From NCBI GenBank assembly GCA_903970145.1, contig CAJCHO010000023.1, positions 1-33,901 on the forward strand: DNA of 33,901 nucleotides, in the 5' to 3' direction. Source of the stretch: Mycobacteriaceae bacterium (GTDB lineage: Bacteria; Pseudomonadota; Gammaproteobacteria; Burkholderiales; Burkholderiaceae_D). Numbering within the stretch: position 1 is the first letter of the stretch; the number at the start of each line of letters is the position of its first letter. The notes beneath the pieces were generated by a model. That model ran no database searches. It worked only from the letters and a program-made list of their open reading frames with translations, and had not been told where the DNA came from. Positions 7,081 to 16,180 of the stretch are shown piece after piece. The position numbers and the translations under genes are program-made.

Positions 7081-8544
7081 CTAGTCCAGTTCGAGCGGCA
7101 CAAAATGCTTCTGGCCGTTGCGCCAGACCAGTAGCGCGATCGAACCCTTGGCTTTGCTGGCGATATCGCGCAACTGCTGTACGCTCTTCAAGGGTGTGTC
7201 ATTGATGGCGAGGATGACGTCGCCGCGATGAATGCCCGCGCTCTCGGCCGGACCGCCGACGGCCTCAACCACGAGACCACTGTCCTCGCCGATCTGGCTG
7301 CGTTCGCGCGGTGCGAGTTCGCGCAAGCCCAGACCCAGCTTGCCATGGTTTGGCCCAGTCTGGGCGCTCGCGACTTCCTTGTCGTCGCTCAACTCGGCAA
7401 TGGTGGCGGTGAGCTCAACCGGTTTGCCATTGCGCCAGACCTGCAGCTGGGCTCGCGTGCCGGGTTTGATGTCGGCAACCATGGTCTGCAGATCCGAGGC
7501 ACGCTCGACGTCGTGCCCATTGATGCGCGTGATCACGTCACCCGTCTTGACCCCCGCCGCGGCGGCTGGCTCATCGCTCACCACCACACCAACGAGCGCT
7601 CCCATCGGTCGCGGCAAGCCGAACGAGTTGGCAAGCTGCTGATCGACGTCCTGGATCTGCACGCCCAGCTGGCCACGCGTGACCTTGCCGTGCGCGATCA
7701 GTTCATCCTTGACGTGCATGGCGATATTGATCGGGATCGCAAATGACAGTCCTTCGTAGGCGCCGCTACCCGTGACGAGTCGGGCATTGATCCCGACCAC
7801 TTCGCCATTCAGGTTAAATAGCGGCCCCCCCGAGTTGCCCGGATTGATCGGCACATCGGTCTGGATGAAGGGGGTGACGTTGTGGGGTGAACCCTCTTCG
7901 TCACCGAGGGTCCGCGCCTTGGCGCTGACGATTCCGGAAGTCACGGTATTCTCGAACCCAAATGGCGAACCAATTGCAAGTACCCACTCGCCGACCTGGA
8001 GATTGTCGGCGTTGCCCAAGGTCACCACCGGGAGATTCTTTGCGTCGATGCGAATGACTGCAATGTCGCTGCGCTTATCAATTCCGACCACCTTGGCGCG
8101 GAATTCACGCCTGTCGGTCAGTTTGACCGTCACTTCGGTGGCGTCTTCGACGACGTGCGCGTTAGTGAGGATATAGCCGTCCTGGCTAATGATGAAGCCC
8201 GATCCCAAGCCATGCATGATCTCCTCCCGCGCCGGGCCCATCGGACCGCTAAAACCGCGGAAGAACTGGAAAGGATCGTCTTGTCCGAACGGGATACCGT
8301 TCAGTTGCATCTGACGTTGCTGCTTTACCGTAGTCGAGATATTGACCACGGTAGGGCCGTAGCGTTGCACCAGGGCCGTGAAGTTCGGCAGGCCCGCGAC
8401 CGCGTTACTGCCCGCGACGAGTGCCGGGGGTGGCGCCGGCTGTGCGTAGACCAGCGAACTCGCCCCGAAGCTTCCAAATCCAGCGCAGGCGACAGCGATC
8501 ACGCCGGCCAGAGCCAGGCGAGACAGAGTAAAGGGTGGTTTCAT
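7081..8544 (-). CDS. degP: Periplasmic Do-family serine protease (DegP/MucD)
   Basis: Envelope protease and chaperone of the HtrA family, 487 aa. I chose the ATG at 8544 because GAGGAGC lies 7 nt upstream; the in-frame start at 8610 adds residues unlike a signal peptide. A signal peptide spans about residues 1-35. The trypsin-like domain has H130 (TNAHVV), D160 (KRSDIAV) and S238 (PGNSGGP). Two PDZ domains follow, at about 290-380 and 400-485. It is the last gene of a same-strand run with a two-component system, 92 bp after the kinase, so the kinase may sense envelope stress. The MucD-type name would be equally suitable. Confidence 0.95.
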   Translation of the reverse strand: MKPPFTLSRLALAGVIAVACAGFGSFGASSLVYAQPAPPPALVAGSNAVAGLPNFTALVQRYGPTVVNISTTVKQQRQMQLNGIPFGQDDPFQFFRGFSGPMGPAREEIMHGLGSGFIISQDGYILTNAHVVEDATEVTVKLTDRREFRAKVVGIDKRSDIAVIRIDAKNLPVVTLGNADNLQVGEWVLAIGSPFGFENTVTSGIVSAKARTLGDEEGSPHNVTPFIQTDVPINPGNSGGPLFNLNGEVVGINARLVTGSGAYEGLSFAIPINIAMHVKDELIAHGKVTRGQLGVQIQDVDQQLANSFGLPRPMGALVGVVVSDEPAAAAGVKTGDVITRINGHDVERASDLQTMVADIKPGTRAQLQVWRNGKPVELTATIAELSDDKEVASAQTGPNHGKLGLGLRELAPRERSQIGEDSGLVVEAVGGPAESAGIHRGDVILAINDTPLKSVQQLRDIASKAKGSIALLVWRNGQKHFVPLELD

Positions 8545-8636
8545 TGCAAGCTCCTCAAGGATCAATTGCGTGAATGGGCAACGCACGCTGCGCGCCATGT
8601 CCAGACGCACTCTATTCGACCCAGCTTAAGTGGTGC

Positions 8637-9965
8637 TTAAGGCAGCTGCGATTCCCGCGCCGGCACCTTAAAACTCACCCTGACCGTCAAACCCGCGCCG
8701 GTCGCGGGCGTCTCAAGCACGACCGTCGCCCCGTGGCGCGCCGCAATGTTGCGCACGATTGCCAGACCGAGCCCACTGCCGGGGCTGTGCGTCGAATCGC
8801 CGCGGTAGAAGCGCGCAAACACGCGCTCGCGCTCTGCCTCGGGGATTCCCGGTCCGGTATCGGTCACCGCCAGTTCTGCGACTCCGTCTTGCTTGATGAG
8901 TTCAACATCGATGCGTCCGCCCGCCGGCGTATAACGCAGGGCGTTGTCGACGAGATTGGTCAACAGGGTATCGAGCGCTTCGGGATCGCCCTCTACACGC
9001 AGCGAGGTCTCGGCCACCAGACCCAGGTCCAACTGGCGCTCGAGGGCGCGCGCCGTGTTGGCTACTATCACGGCGCGCGCCAGTTCCAGCAGGTCGACTT
9101 CGCGCATGGCACTCGCGGGCACCTCGGGCTCGGCCCGGGCGAGCGCCAGAAGCTGCTCGACCAGGTGGGCAACGCGAGCGAGGCCGGCGCGCAGGGGTCC
9201 GAGCTCCGCGCGCACCTGCTCGGGCGATTCAGCGCGCTCTGCCAGTTGTACATGCAGTTGCAGGGCCGTGAGCGGAGTGCGCATTTCGTGGGCGGCGTCG
9301 GCGATGAAATTGCGCTCGCTCTCCAGAGCCCGCGCGAGGCGCGCCAAAAGATCATTAAGCGCCGCCACCAGCGGCCGGATTTCGTCAGGAAGTCCGGTCA
9401 CCGCGAGTGGCGCGAGTGCGCCCGGACGACGCGCGGCGACTTCCTCGGCCACACGCCGTACCGGCAAAAGCCCGCGGCCGACTATCAGCCAGATCAGCAC
9501 GCCAAGCACCGGCAACAACACCAGTACCGGGAGCACCGTACGCAGCGCGATCGCCGCTGCCAGTTCGCGGCGCACGCGCATCGGCTGCGCGACCTCGATG
9601 AGCACGTCCTCGAAGATTGCCGCATAGACGCGCCAGTCGCCCTGCGCGCTGCCTGTCGTTGAGAACCCCAGCTGGGCACTGGCCGGCAGCTGCGAGTCGG
9701 GATGCGAAATATAGAGGCGACGTCCGCTAAGCGTCCAGATCTCCACGACCACTCCGTCCTCGGCTTCGGGCAAGCCCTGACGCGATTGCGAGAGCGGTCC
9801 AAAGGCACGCGCCGGCAGTGATTGCGCCACTTGGCGCAGCTGATAGTCGAACATCGCGTTGGCGGCTTCGCGCGCCTGGCGATAGACGAAGGCTCCGGTC
9901 ACGAGCGCACCCGCAAGCAGCACGAGCAAGAGCCATGCGACGAGGCGGCGCTGAATCGACTTCAC
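8637..9965 (-). CDS. Sensor histidine kinase, QseC/TctE type
   Basis: Inner-membrane kinase for the regulator encoded just upstream. I prefer the GTG at 9965 (442 aa) because the protein then begins MKSIQRRLVAWLLL as in QseC-like relatives; a GTG at 10004 would add 13 residues and keep a 7-nt gap to the regulator stop. Neither has a strong ribosome binding site. Membrane spans lie at about 8-28 and 140-163 with a periplasmic sensor between them. The phospho-accepting histidine is about H226 in AAHEMRTPLTAL. The ATP domain shows NLVDNALRYTPAGG, DTGPGIPEAE and GSGLGLAIVRNIAARHGA. The signal is unknown; co-transcription with a Do protease points to the envelope. Confidence 0.92.
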   Translation of the reverse strand: MKSIQRRLVAWLLLVLLAGALVTGAFVYRQAREAANAMFDYQLRQVAQSLPARAFGPLSQSRQGLPEAEDGVVVEIWTLSGRRLYISHPDSQLPASAQLGFSTTGSAQGDWRVYAAIFEDVLIEVAQPMRVRRELAAAIALRTVLPVLVLLPVLGVLIWLIVGRGLLPVRRVAEEVAARRPGALAPLAVTGLPDEIRPLVAALNDLLARLARALESERNFIADAAHEMRTPLTALQLHVQLAERAESPEQVRAELGPLRAGLARVAHLVEQLLALARAEPEVPASAMREVDLLELARAVIVANTARALERQLDLGLVAETSLRVEGDPEALDTLLTNLVDNALRYTPAGGRIDVELIKQDGVAELAVTDTGPGIPEAERERVFARFYRGDSTHSPGSGLGLAIVRNIAARHGATVVLETPATGAGLTVRVSFKVPARESQLP

Positions 9966-10011
9966 GATGAAGATTGCGGCGCTTGCCGCACGAGGTGCGC
10001 GCACATGGCAG

Positions 10012-10674
10012 CTAGTTCTCGCCAGTCAGGGTATAACCAACGCCGCGGATGGTGCGAATCAGGTTGGCGCCGAGTTTTTTTCGCAGGCTGTGAATATGTA
10101 CCTCGATCGCGTTGCTGCCGATTTCTTCTCCCCAGCCATAAAGCCTCTCCTCAATCTGGGCGCGAGAGAGCACCGCGCCGGGACGCTGCGCCAGGGTCGT
10201 CAGTATTGCCAATTCGCGCGCCGAGACTATGATTTCACTGTCGTTGCACCACACCCGGTGCGTCGCGGGATTGATGCGCAGGGAACCGACTGTGAGTGTC
10301 GGTTCGGCGTGGCCGGCGCCGCGCCGCTGCAGCGCGCGTACCCGGGCGGCGAGTTCGTCCAGTTCGAAGGGCTTCACAAGATAATCGTCGGCACCGGCGT
10401 CAAGTCCCGCCACTCGATCCCGAACCGCATCGCGTGCGGTCACGATCATGACGGGCAGCGAGCGGCCGGCTGCCCGCATCTGGCGCAAAAGCTCGAGGCC
10501 GCTCTTTTTGGGCAAGCCCAGATCGAGCAGCATGACATCATAGGTCTCAAGGCCCAGCGCGCTTTCGGCCGCGGCGCCGTCACGCACCCAGTCGACGGCA
10601 AAGCCATCCTGGCGCAGCCCCTTGCGCACCGACTCGCCGATCATCGCGTCGTCCTCGACGAGCAACAGGCGCAC
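10012..10674 (-). CDS. OmpR/QseB-family response regulator
   Basis: DNA-binding response regulator of 220 aa. The receiver domain (1-115) has the acidic pair E7-D8-D9, phosphoacceptor D51 in LLDLGLP, T79 and K101 in LVKPF. The winged-helix domain (about 125-218) ends in the usual IRTIRGVGYTLTGE. It starts with GTG, and its AGGAG ribosome binding site overlaps the stop codon of the preceding EAL gene 9 nt away, so the two are likely translated from one message. The partner kinase follows after 7-46 nt depending on its start. Confidence 0.94.
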   Translation of the reverse strand: MRLLLVEDDAMIGESVRKGLRQDGFAVDWVRDGAAAESALGLETYDVMLLDLGLPKKSGLELLRQMRAAGRSLPVMIVTARDAVRDRVAGLDAGADDYLVKPFELDELAARVRALQRRGAGHAEPTLTVGSLRINPATHRVWCNDSEIIVSARELAILTTLAQRPGAVLSRAQIEERLYGWGEEIGSNAIEVHIHSLRKKLGANLIRTIRGVGYTLTGEN

Positions 10675-10683
10675 CTACAACTC

Positions 10684-13260
10684 CTAGGCAGCTGCGATGT
10701 TCTGCCAGATGCGGTTTGACTTGACCAGCTCAAGGGCACTCATCGGCACACCGGTGTAGTAGCCCTGCATGACGTCGCATTGCACCTGGGTAAGAAAGGC
10801 CACCTGGTCGGCACGCTCGACGCCTTCGGCGACGATGGTTATCCCGAGGTTGTGTGCCATTTCGATCAATCCGGAAACGATGGTCGCATCGAAAGCGTCG
10901 ATCGAGCAGCCCTTGATGAAACTGCGATCGATCTTGATTTCGTTGACCGGCAAATTACGCAACCAGGACAGGCCACCATAGCCGGTACCGAAATCGTCGA
11001 TCGAGATGCGCACACCGAGTGCCGCGACATCGCCCAGCGCCTCGGCGGTCGCCTCCATGTCCGCGATAAACGCCGATTCCGCGACCTCGAGCGTCAGACG
11101 ACCCGGCGCAAAACCGAACTCGTCGAGCGCCTCGCGCAGCGTCTGGATGAAGCCCGAATCACGCAACTGCACGACCGAGACATTGATAGCCAGATCAATC
11201 GGCGCCCGTCCAAGCTTGGCGAAGGCCGATACCTCTTTGAGCGATTCACGCAGCACCCACAGGCCAACAGGACGAATCAGGCCGCTGCGCTCGGCAAGCG
11301 GAATGAAGCGCTCCGGAATGATCGTCTCGCCATCATCGGTATTCCAGCGCACTAGCGCTTCGAGCCCGAGAACGGCGCCCCCCTGGACCGAGATCTTCGG
11401 CTGGAACAGGCACTGCAGCCGATTCTCCGCGAGGGCGTGTCGCAGACCCTGTTCAGTGCAGACCCGCTCGGTCAGGGCCGCGCCTTCGACGGGATCGTAG
11501 AACTGGAAATTGTTGCGCCCGGTCTCCTTGACGCGCGTAACCGCGGCATTGGCGTTTCGCAACAGCGACTCGGCATCGCCGCCGTCGCGTGGGTGCAGCG
11601 CAATGCCGATCGAGGGCGTTACATAAATCGTCTGCCCGTGCAGGCGCATGCGCGTGCCGATTTCGGCCAGGAGGGTTTGCGCAAAGGCGGTCGTCTCGGC
11701 CTGCACGTCACCGCCCTCGGTAAGGGGTACCACGATGGCGAATTCATCGCCATTCAGGCGCGCACGCAGCGAGTCGGCGCCGCCGCGCCGGGTCACGCGG
11801 TTGGCAACGATCTTTAACAGCGTGTCGCCGATCTCGTGACCGTAGCTGTCGTTAACCTGCTTGAACTGGTCGAGATTGATCACGATCATACCCAGGGGCT
11901 TTAGCATCGCGCGTGCGATGCGCTCGTCGCATTGCTCAAGCAGTGCCGTGCGGCTCAAAAGACCCGTCAATTCGTCGTGAGCCACGAGATCGCGCAGGCG
12001 CTCGCGCAGACGATTGCGCTCAGCCACGTCGCGCACCACCACGATTGCCTGTTGGGGATCGATCGGAGTGATGATCGCCTCGAACTGACGGCCATCAGCC
12101 CCGAGGAGCGTGAACTCGCACAATTGCTGGCGCCCGCCATCAAGCGAGCGCTCGAGCGTCGCATTCCACAGGGCGCGCGCGTCATCGCTAAATTCCGGCC
12201 GGTCCACAAATCGATAACCGATCAGCTCAGCAGCAGGCGCGAGCATCTGGCCCGGTGGTCCGCCGATATCGAGCACCTGCCCGGTGCGATCCATGCGCAT
12301 CACCACGTCGGGCAGCGCCTGCATCATCAGCCGCTGCGCGCGATCGGCATCTGCGAGGCGCTTTTCGAGTACGACGAACTCCTTATTGCGCTCCTTCAAG
12401 CGCTGGTCGAGCGATTCACCGTGCCGGGTAATCGTCGCTTCGGCTTCCTTGCGACGTGTCACATCGCGCAGCGCCACGACAAAGCGGGCTCCACCGGGCA
12501 CGCCCGGGACGCGTTGTGCGCGCGCCTCGACCCACACCACACGCTGGCGACTGGCCGCGAGCCGCCAGGTAAATTCCTGACTGGCGCTGGTGCCAACCGC
12601 GAATGCATCCCAGGCCTTGCGATTGGCCGTGCGGTCGCCAGGAGGCACAAGATCGAACAGGAATGCATCCTCGGCCACGCTCGACAGACCGAGCAGGACT
12701 GCGAAGGCCTCGCTGGCGCGACGGATCCCGCCGCGCGCGTCAAGATCGAGCATCAGCTCGGTGGCGTCGAGCGCCGGCTCGGGTGCCGCCGCCGGTGCGG
12801 GTGCCGGTGGCACTGCCGTCGCGGGCGCGGCCGCAGGCGCCGCAGCAGCAGCGGGGGCAGGCGCCGGTGCAGCAACCGGAGTCGCCGCCACAGGTGCGAT
12901 CAGGCGTGGCAGCTCGCTGGTAATGCGCACCACGCCCAGGGGCGGCAGCGCGATTGCCCTATCATGCACCCAGCGGGTCTTGCCGTCGGGCAGCACGATG
13001 CGCAGCACCTCCGAATAAGAGCCGTCCTCGAGTCCCTCCTCGAAAGCCTGGTTGACGCGCTGCTGGTCGTCGCCGTGCACCCAGGCCTTCCAGCGATGCG
13101 CCACACGCGCATCCGGCGGCAGCGGCCGGCCGAACATCTCGCGAAACGAGCCCGCTACCGAGATCGCAGTCGACGAGGGTGGCTGATACAACCAGACAAC
13201 GTCACCAACCTCGGGGGTCGCGGCGCCGGGACTGGGGCTGGATTCATTGGGCGTATTCAA
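10684..13260 (-). CDS. PAS-GGDEF-EAL cyclic di-GMP protein
   Basis: Large soluble sensor protein of 858 aa. A PAS-like domain (about 15-118) is followed by an Ala/Pro-rich linker (121-165), a second PAS (166-272), a short coiled region, a third PAS (305-415), then GGDEF (424-590) and EAL (605-855). The signature GGDEF is NGDEF (503-507), so cyclase activity is doubtful. The EAL domain keeps GLEALVRW, NVSVVQL, LEVAES, DDFGTGYGGLSWL, KIDRSF, VAEGVE and the QGY motif, so phosphodiesterase activity is likely. No membrane span is seen. The start is a TTG with no good ribosome binding site; an in-frame TAG lies 8 codons upstream, so the true start cannot be much earlier. Confidence 0.93.
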   Translation of the reverse strand: MNTPNESSPSPGAATPEVGDVVWLYQPPSSTAISVAGSFREMFGRPLPPDARVAHRWKAWVHGDDQQRVNQAFEEGLEDGSYSEVLRIVLPDGKTRWVHDRAIALPPLGVVRITSELPRLIAPVAATPVAAPAPAPAAAAAPAAAPATAVPPAPAPAAAPEPALDATELMLDLDARGGIRRASEAFAVLLGLSSVAEDAFLFDLVPPGDRTANRKAWDAFAVGTSASQEFTWRLAASRQRVVWVEARAQRVPGVPGGARFVVALRDVTRRKEAEATITRHGESLDQRLKERNKEFVVLEKRLADADRAQRLMMQALPDVVMRMDRTGQVLDIGGPPGQMLAPAAELIGYRFVDRPEFSDDARALWNATLERSLDGGRQQLCEFTLLGADGRQFEAIITPIDPQQAIVVVRDVAERNRLRERLRDLVAHDELTGLLSRTALLEQCDERIARAMLKPLGMIVINLDQFKQVNDSYGHEIGDTLLKIVANRVTRRGGADSLRARLNGDEFAIVVPLTEGGDVQAETTAFAQTLLAEIGTRMRLHGQTIYVTPSIGIALHPRDGGDAESLLRNANAAVTRVKETGRNNFQFYDPVEGAALTERVCTEQGLRHALAENRLQCLFQPKISVQGGAVLGLEALVRWNTDDGETIIPERFIPLAERSGLIRPVGLWVLRESLKEVSAFAKLGRAPIDLAINVSVVQLRDSGFIQTLREALDEFGFAPGRLTLEVAESAFIADMEATAEALGDVAALGVRISIDDFGTGYGGLSWLRNLPVNEIKIDRSFIKGCSIDAFDATIVSGLIEMAHNLGITIVAEGVERADQVAFLTQVQCDVMQGYYTGVPMSALELVKSNRIWQNIAAA

Positions 13261-13371
13261 TTTCGCAGCAAGCAGGCAGTGCTAGTGGGTGACGCCAGGG
13301 CGCCAGAGGACACATTTCACCACAGGTGAGCACCGAATTGGTAATTCTGCCCGATCCTCAAGCTTCGCGCG

Positions 13372-15099
13372 CTAGTTCAGTGACTCCAGCAACATGCGCA
13401 CCCGGGCCGGTTCGCTGGCCGCGAGAATCTTCCGGGCGATGGTACGACAGCGTGTCGTATCCGAGCGCAGTACTTCCTGCTTGACCGACAAGAGCTGCGC
13501 CGGATGCATCGAAAACTGGCGCAGGCCAAGGCCCAGCAGCAGGCGCGCCAGGCGCGCATCGCCGGCCATTTCGCCGCACACCGACACCGGGATTCCGGCG
13601 CGTGCGCCAGCGGCGATGGTTTGCGCCACCAGGTGCAGGATGGCGGGGTGGATCGGGTCATACAGGTGCGCCACCGCGCTATCGCTGCGATCGATCGCGA
13701 GCGTGTACTGGATCAGATCGTTCGTGCCGATCGACAGAAAGTCGAGCCGCTTTACGAAGCTCGTTAAAGACAGGGCCGCTGCCGGGATCTCGATCATGCC
13801 GCCGATCGGCATGGCCGCATCGAATGCCAGTGCGCGCGCGCGCAGCTGCTCGCGCGCCTGCTCGATGAGCACCTTGGTCTGTTCGATCTCGTCGACATGG
13901 GCCAGCATCGGTATGAGTAGTTTCACCGGGCCAAAGGCCGAGGCCCGCAGGATCGCGCGCAACTGCGCCAGAAACATCTGCGGTTCGGCAAGGCAGTAGC
14001 GGATCGCGCGCAAGCCCAGAGCGGGATTGGAGGCGGTGGGCGGCATGTCGCTGTCGAGCATTTTGTCGGCGCCGATATCGAGCGTGCGAATCGTGACCGG
14101 ACGTCCGTCCATCGCCTTGACGACCTGCAGATAGGCGGCAAACTGCTCTTCTTCGTCCGGCAACTCACCCTGACGATTCATGAACAGGAATTCGGTACGG
14201 TACAGGCCGACCCCCATCGCGCCGACTTCATCGGCGAGCTCGCAGTCACCAGGTAACTCGATATTGGCCCACAGATCGATCGGCACCTCATCGAGGGTGC
14301 GCGTGGGCATGTGCCGCAGGCGCTTGAGCTTGGCGTGAGCCAGTTCGAGGTCGCGCTGGCGCAGGCGATATTCCTCGAGCACGATCTCGCTGGGGTCGAC
14401 GATCAGCACGCCCGCGTCCCCGTCGATGATCAGCAGTTCGTCCTGACGAATCAGGCGCGCCGCATTACCGAGCCCGACCACCGCCGGAATGTCGAGGCCG
14501 CGCGCCACGATCGCGCTGTGCGATGTGGTGCTGCCCAGATCAGTCACAAAGCCGCCGAACAAGCGCTGCTTGAACTGCATCATGTCGGCCGGTGCAATAT
14601 CATGCGCGACGATCAGCGTGCCCTCGTGCCCGGTGGCCAGATCCGAAAACACGCGCGCCGTGCCGGTGAGCACCTTGAGCACCCGTTCGATCACCTGCTC
14701 GACGTCAGCGCGCCGCTCGGCGATATATTCGTCGGCCATCTCGTCAAATTGTGCGACCGCCGCCTGCAGCTGGGTGGTCAATGCCCATTCGGCGTTGTAG
14801 TGGCGCGCGCGGATCAGTTCCTGGGGCTCCTCAGAGAGCAGCGGATCCTGCAGGATCAGGCGATGCAGCTCGAGCAGCGCCGCAAACTCCGGCGGCGATT
14901 CCTCGGGTAGATCGCTCTCGACGCTATAGAGTTCGTTGACTACTTCGGCGACGGCATCATCGAGGCGCCGGATTTCGCGCTCGACCTGGTCGGGTTCGAT
15001 CATGTAATGCGTCACCTCGAAGCTGGTCGAGGCGATCAGCTGCGCGCGGCCGATGGCGATGCCGCGCGAGACCGCAATTCCGTGCAGGGTGAAGGCCAT
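13372..15099 (-). CDS. ptsI: PTS enzyme I
   Basis: Phosphoenolpyruvate-protein phosphotransferase, 575 aa, which passes phosphate from PEP to HPr. The N-terminal domain carries the active H194 in GSTTSHSAIVARGLDIPAVVG. The C-terminal PEP-binding barrel has VGLYRTEFLFMNR, SIGTNDLIQYTLAIDRSD and the VSVCGEMAGD catalytic cysteine region. The ATG at 15099 has a GGGGA about 8 nt upstream. It follows ptsH after 55 nt and closes the cluster. No sugar permease (EIIB/EIIC) is in the window, so this branch is probably regulatory. It is the carbohydrate-type EI rather than PtsP, as the N-terminal GAF domain of PtsP is absent. Confidence 0.96.
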   Translation of the reverse strand: MAFTLHGIAVSRGIAIGRAQLIASTSFEVTHYMIEPDQVEREIRRLDDAVAEVVNELYSVESDLPEESPPEFAALLELHRLILQDPLLSEEPQELIRARHYNAEWALTTQLQAAVAQFDEMADEYIAERRADVEQVIERVLKVLTGTARVFSDLATGHEGTLIVAHDIAPADMMQFKQRLFGGFVTDLGSTTSHSAIVARGLDIPAVVGLGNAARLIRQDELLIIDGDAGVLIVDPSEIVLEEYRLRQRDLELAHAKLKRLRHMPTRTLDEVPIDLWANIELPGDCELADEVGAMGVGLYRTEFLFMNRQGELPDEEEQFAAYLQVVKAMDGRPVTIRTLDIGADKMLDSDMPPTASNPALGLRAIRYCLAEPQMFLAQLRAILRASAFGPVKLLIPMLAHVDEIEQTKVLIEQAREQLRARALAFDAAMPIGGMIEIPAAALSLTSFVKRLDFLSIGTNDLIQYTLAIDRSDSAVAHLYDPIHPAILHLVAQTIAAGARAGIPVSVCGEMAGDARLARLLLGLGLRQFSMHPAQLLSVKQEVLRSDTTRCRTIARKILAASEPARVRMLLESLN

Positions 15100-15154
15100 C
15101 CACGTTTCCCCAGTTCAAGCCAGATGGGGCGCGCCGTGCAGCGCACCCTTCGCT

Positions 15155-15424
15155 CTACTCCCCTTCGCCGAACTTGTCGTCGATCAACGCCACCAATGCA
15201 TCCATCGCCGCTGCTTCGTCGACCCCACCGGTCTCGAGCATCACCTTGGTGCCCTTGCCGGCTGCGATCATCATGACCCCCATGATGCTCTTGGCGTTGA
15301 CGCGTCGCGCATCACGCGATATCCAGACATCGCATGGGAAACGCGCCGCCAGCTGGGTCAGTTTTGCCGAGGCCCGCGCATGCAGGCCGAGTTTATTGCT
15401 GATGGTGATTTCGCGCGTTAGCAT
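15155..15424 (-). CDS. ptsH: HPr phosphocarrier protein
   Basis: Small phosphocarrier of 89 aa between EI and EIIA. H15 in LGLHARAS is the phosphorylation site. S46 in NAKSIMGVMMIAAGKG is placed as in HPr proteins regulated by HPr kinase. The ATG at 15424 lies inside the 3' end of the EIIA gene, with a 32-nt overlap; no strong ribosome binding site is seen, so reinitiation or coupling with EIIA translation is likely. Confidence 0.95.
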   Translation of the reverse strand: MLTREITISNKLGLHARASAKLTQLAARFPCDVWISRDARRVNAKSIMGVMMIAAGKGTKVMLETGGVDEAAAMDALVALIDDKFGEGE

Positions 15425-15884
15425 CGTCTGCTGTTTGCTCTGGGGAATTCGATTGTTCTTTTCCGGCGCGCGCCTGTTGCGGAATCTGCGGCGCGTTGGC
15501 ACCGAGCCGGATCACGCCGCCGCTGGCACCGGCGCTGGCCCGCTCAATGAGGGCATCGAGCGTTCCGCTGGAGCGGTAGGTCAAGGCACGCAGGAGCATC
15601 GGCAGGTTCACCCCGGTGAGGCATTCGACTTTGCCGGGACGAACAAGCTGCGCGGCGCCATTGGCCGGCGTGGCACCAAACAGGTCGGTGAGAATCAGGA
15701 CACCGGCGCCGCTCTCGAGCTTTGCCAGGAGAGGCTGGGCGAGCGTCGCGACGTCCGGCGGACACTGGCCCGGATTTACATCCAGCGCCAGACAATCATC
15801 CGGTTGCGACCCATAGACGTGGATAGCGCACCGGAACAGGGCCGAGGCCAGCGGATCATGTGCGACGAGCAAAAGGCCGATCAT
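15393..15884 (-). CDS. PTS EIIA component, mannose family
   Basis: EIIA(Man)-type protein, 163 aa, accepting phosphate from HPr. H9 in LLLVAHDPLAS is the phosphorylation site. LILTDLFGATPANGAAQLV and LTGVNLPMLLRALTYR are typical of the fold. The last 40 or so residues form a hydrophilic Q/N/A-rich tail, and its final part is encoded by bases that also start ptsH. With no mannose-type EIIB/EIIC nearby, the protein is best seen as the end point of a regulatory phospho-relay, as in other betaproteobacteria. Confidence 0.92.
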   Translation of the reverse strand: MIGLLLVAHDPLASALFRCAIHVYGSQPDDCLALDVNPGQCPPDVATLAQPLLAKLESGAGVLILTDLFGATPANGAAQLVRPGKVECLTGVNLPMLLRALTYRSSGTLDALIERASAGASGGVIRLGANAPQIPQQARAGKEQSNSPEQTADDANARNHHQQ

Positions 15885-15893
15885 GCTAGTTGC

Positions 15894-16148
15894 TCATGCG
15901 GCAAGATGCATCAGGTGGCCATACACGAACACCCCGACGAGTGCGCACAACAGCGCCGTGCCCACTGCCAGTCGCCAGACGATAGTCTCGACGTGCTCAC
16001 GCCTTTGCTCGCGCTGGAGCGCCGCGCCCAATCGCGCGCCCACCACGCGATTGATCAGGCGCGCGGTATTCTCGCGCAGACGCGCTTGCGTGTATTCGTC
16101 GAGCACCTCGCCAGGCTTGATCGACTCCGGACTGTGTTGTTCGTGCAT
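15894..16148 (-). CDS. Small single-span membrane protein, function unknown
   Basis: Not recognised. From the ATG at 16148 the protein is 84 aa, with GGAG 6 nt upstream. An alternative ATG at 16181 overlaps the gshB stop as TAATG and would add 11 residues. The first 55 residues are charged and probably helical (EYTQARLRENTARLINRVVGARL, REQRREHVE). A hydrophobic segment follows at about 57-80, ending near HLMHLAA. It lies 9 nt ahead of EIIA and after gshB on the same strand, so it is co-transcribed. A membrane link for the PTS or for glutathione functions is possible, but nothing in the sequence proves it. Confidence 0.7.
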   Translation of the reverse strand: MHEQHSPESIKPGEVLDEYTQARLRENTARLINRVVGARLGAALQREQRREHVETIVWRLAVGTALLCALVGVFVYGHLMHLAA

Positions 16149-16180
16149 GATGGTCTCCGGCGCGAATCCGCGCAGCGGCA

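Noticed and set aside
10684..13260. Active diguanylate cyclase
   Set aside because: The signature reads NGDEF instead of GGDEF, so I do not claim synthesis of cyclic di-GMP.
11932..13329. Plus-strand open frame of 465 codons opposite the EAL gene
   Set aside because: The part opposite the Ala/Pro linker reads as an Arg/Gly run, typical of a shadow frame.
13261..13371. Cyclic di-GMP riboswitch or terminator between ptsI and the EAL gene
   Set aside because: Only short hairpins (GAATT/AATTC, CACC/GGTG) are present; no T-run and no recognised aptamer core.
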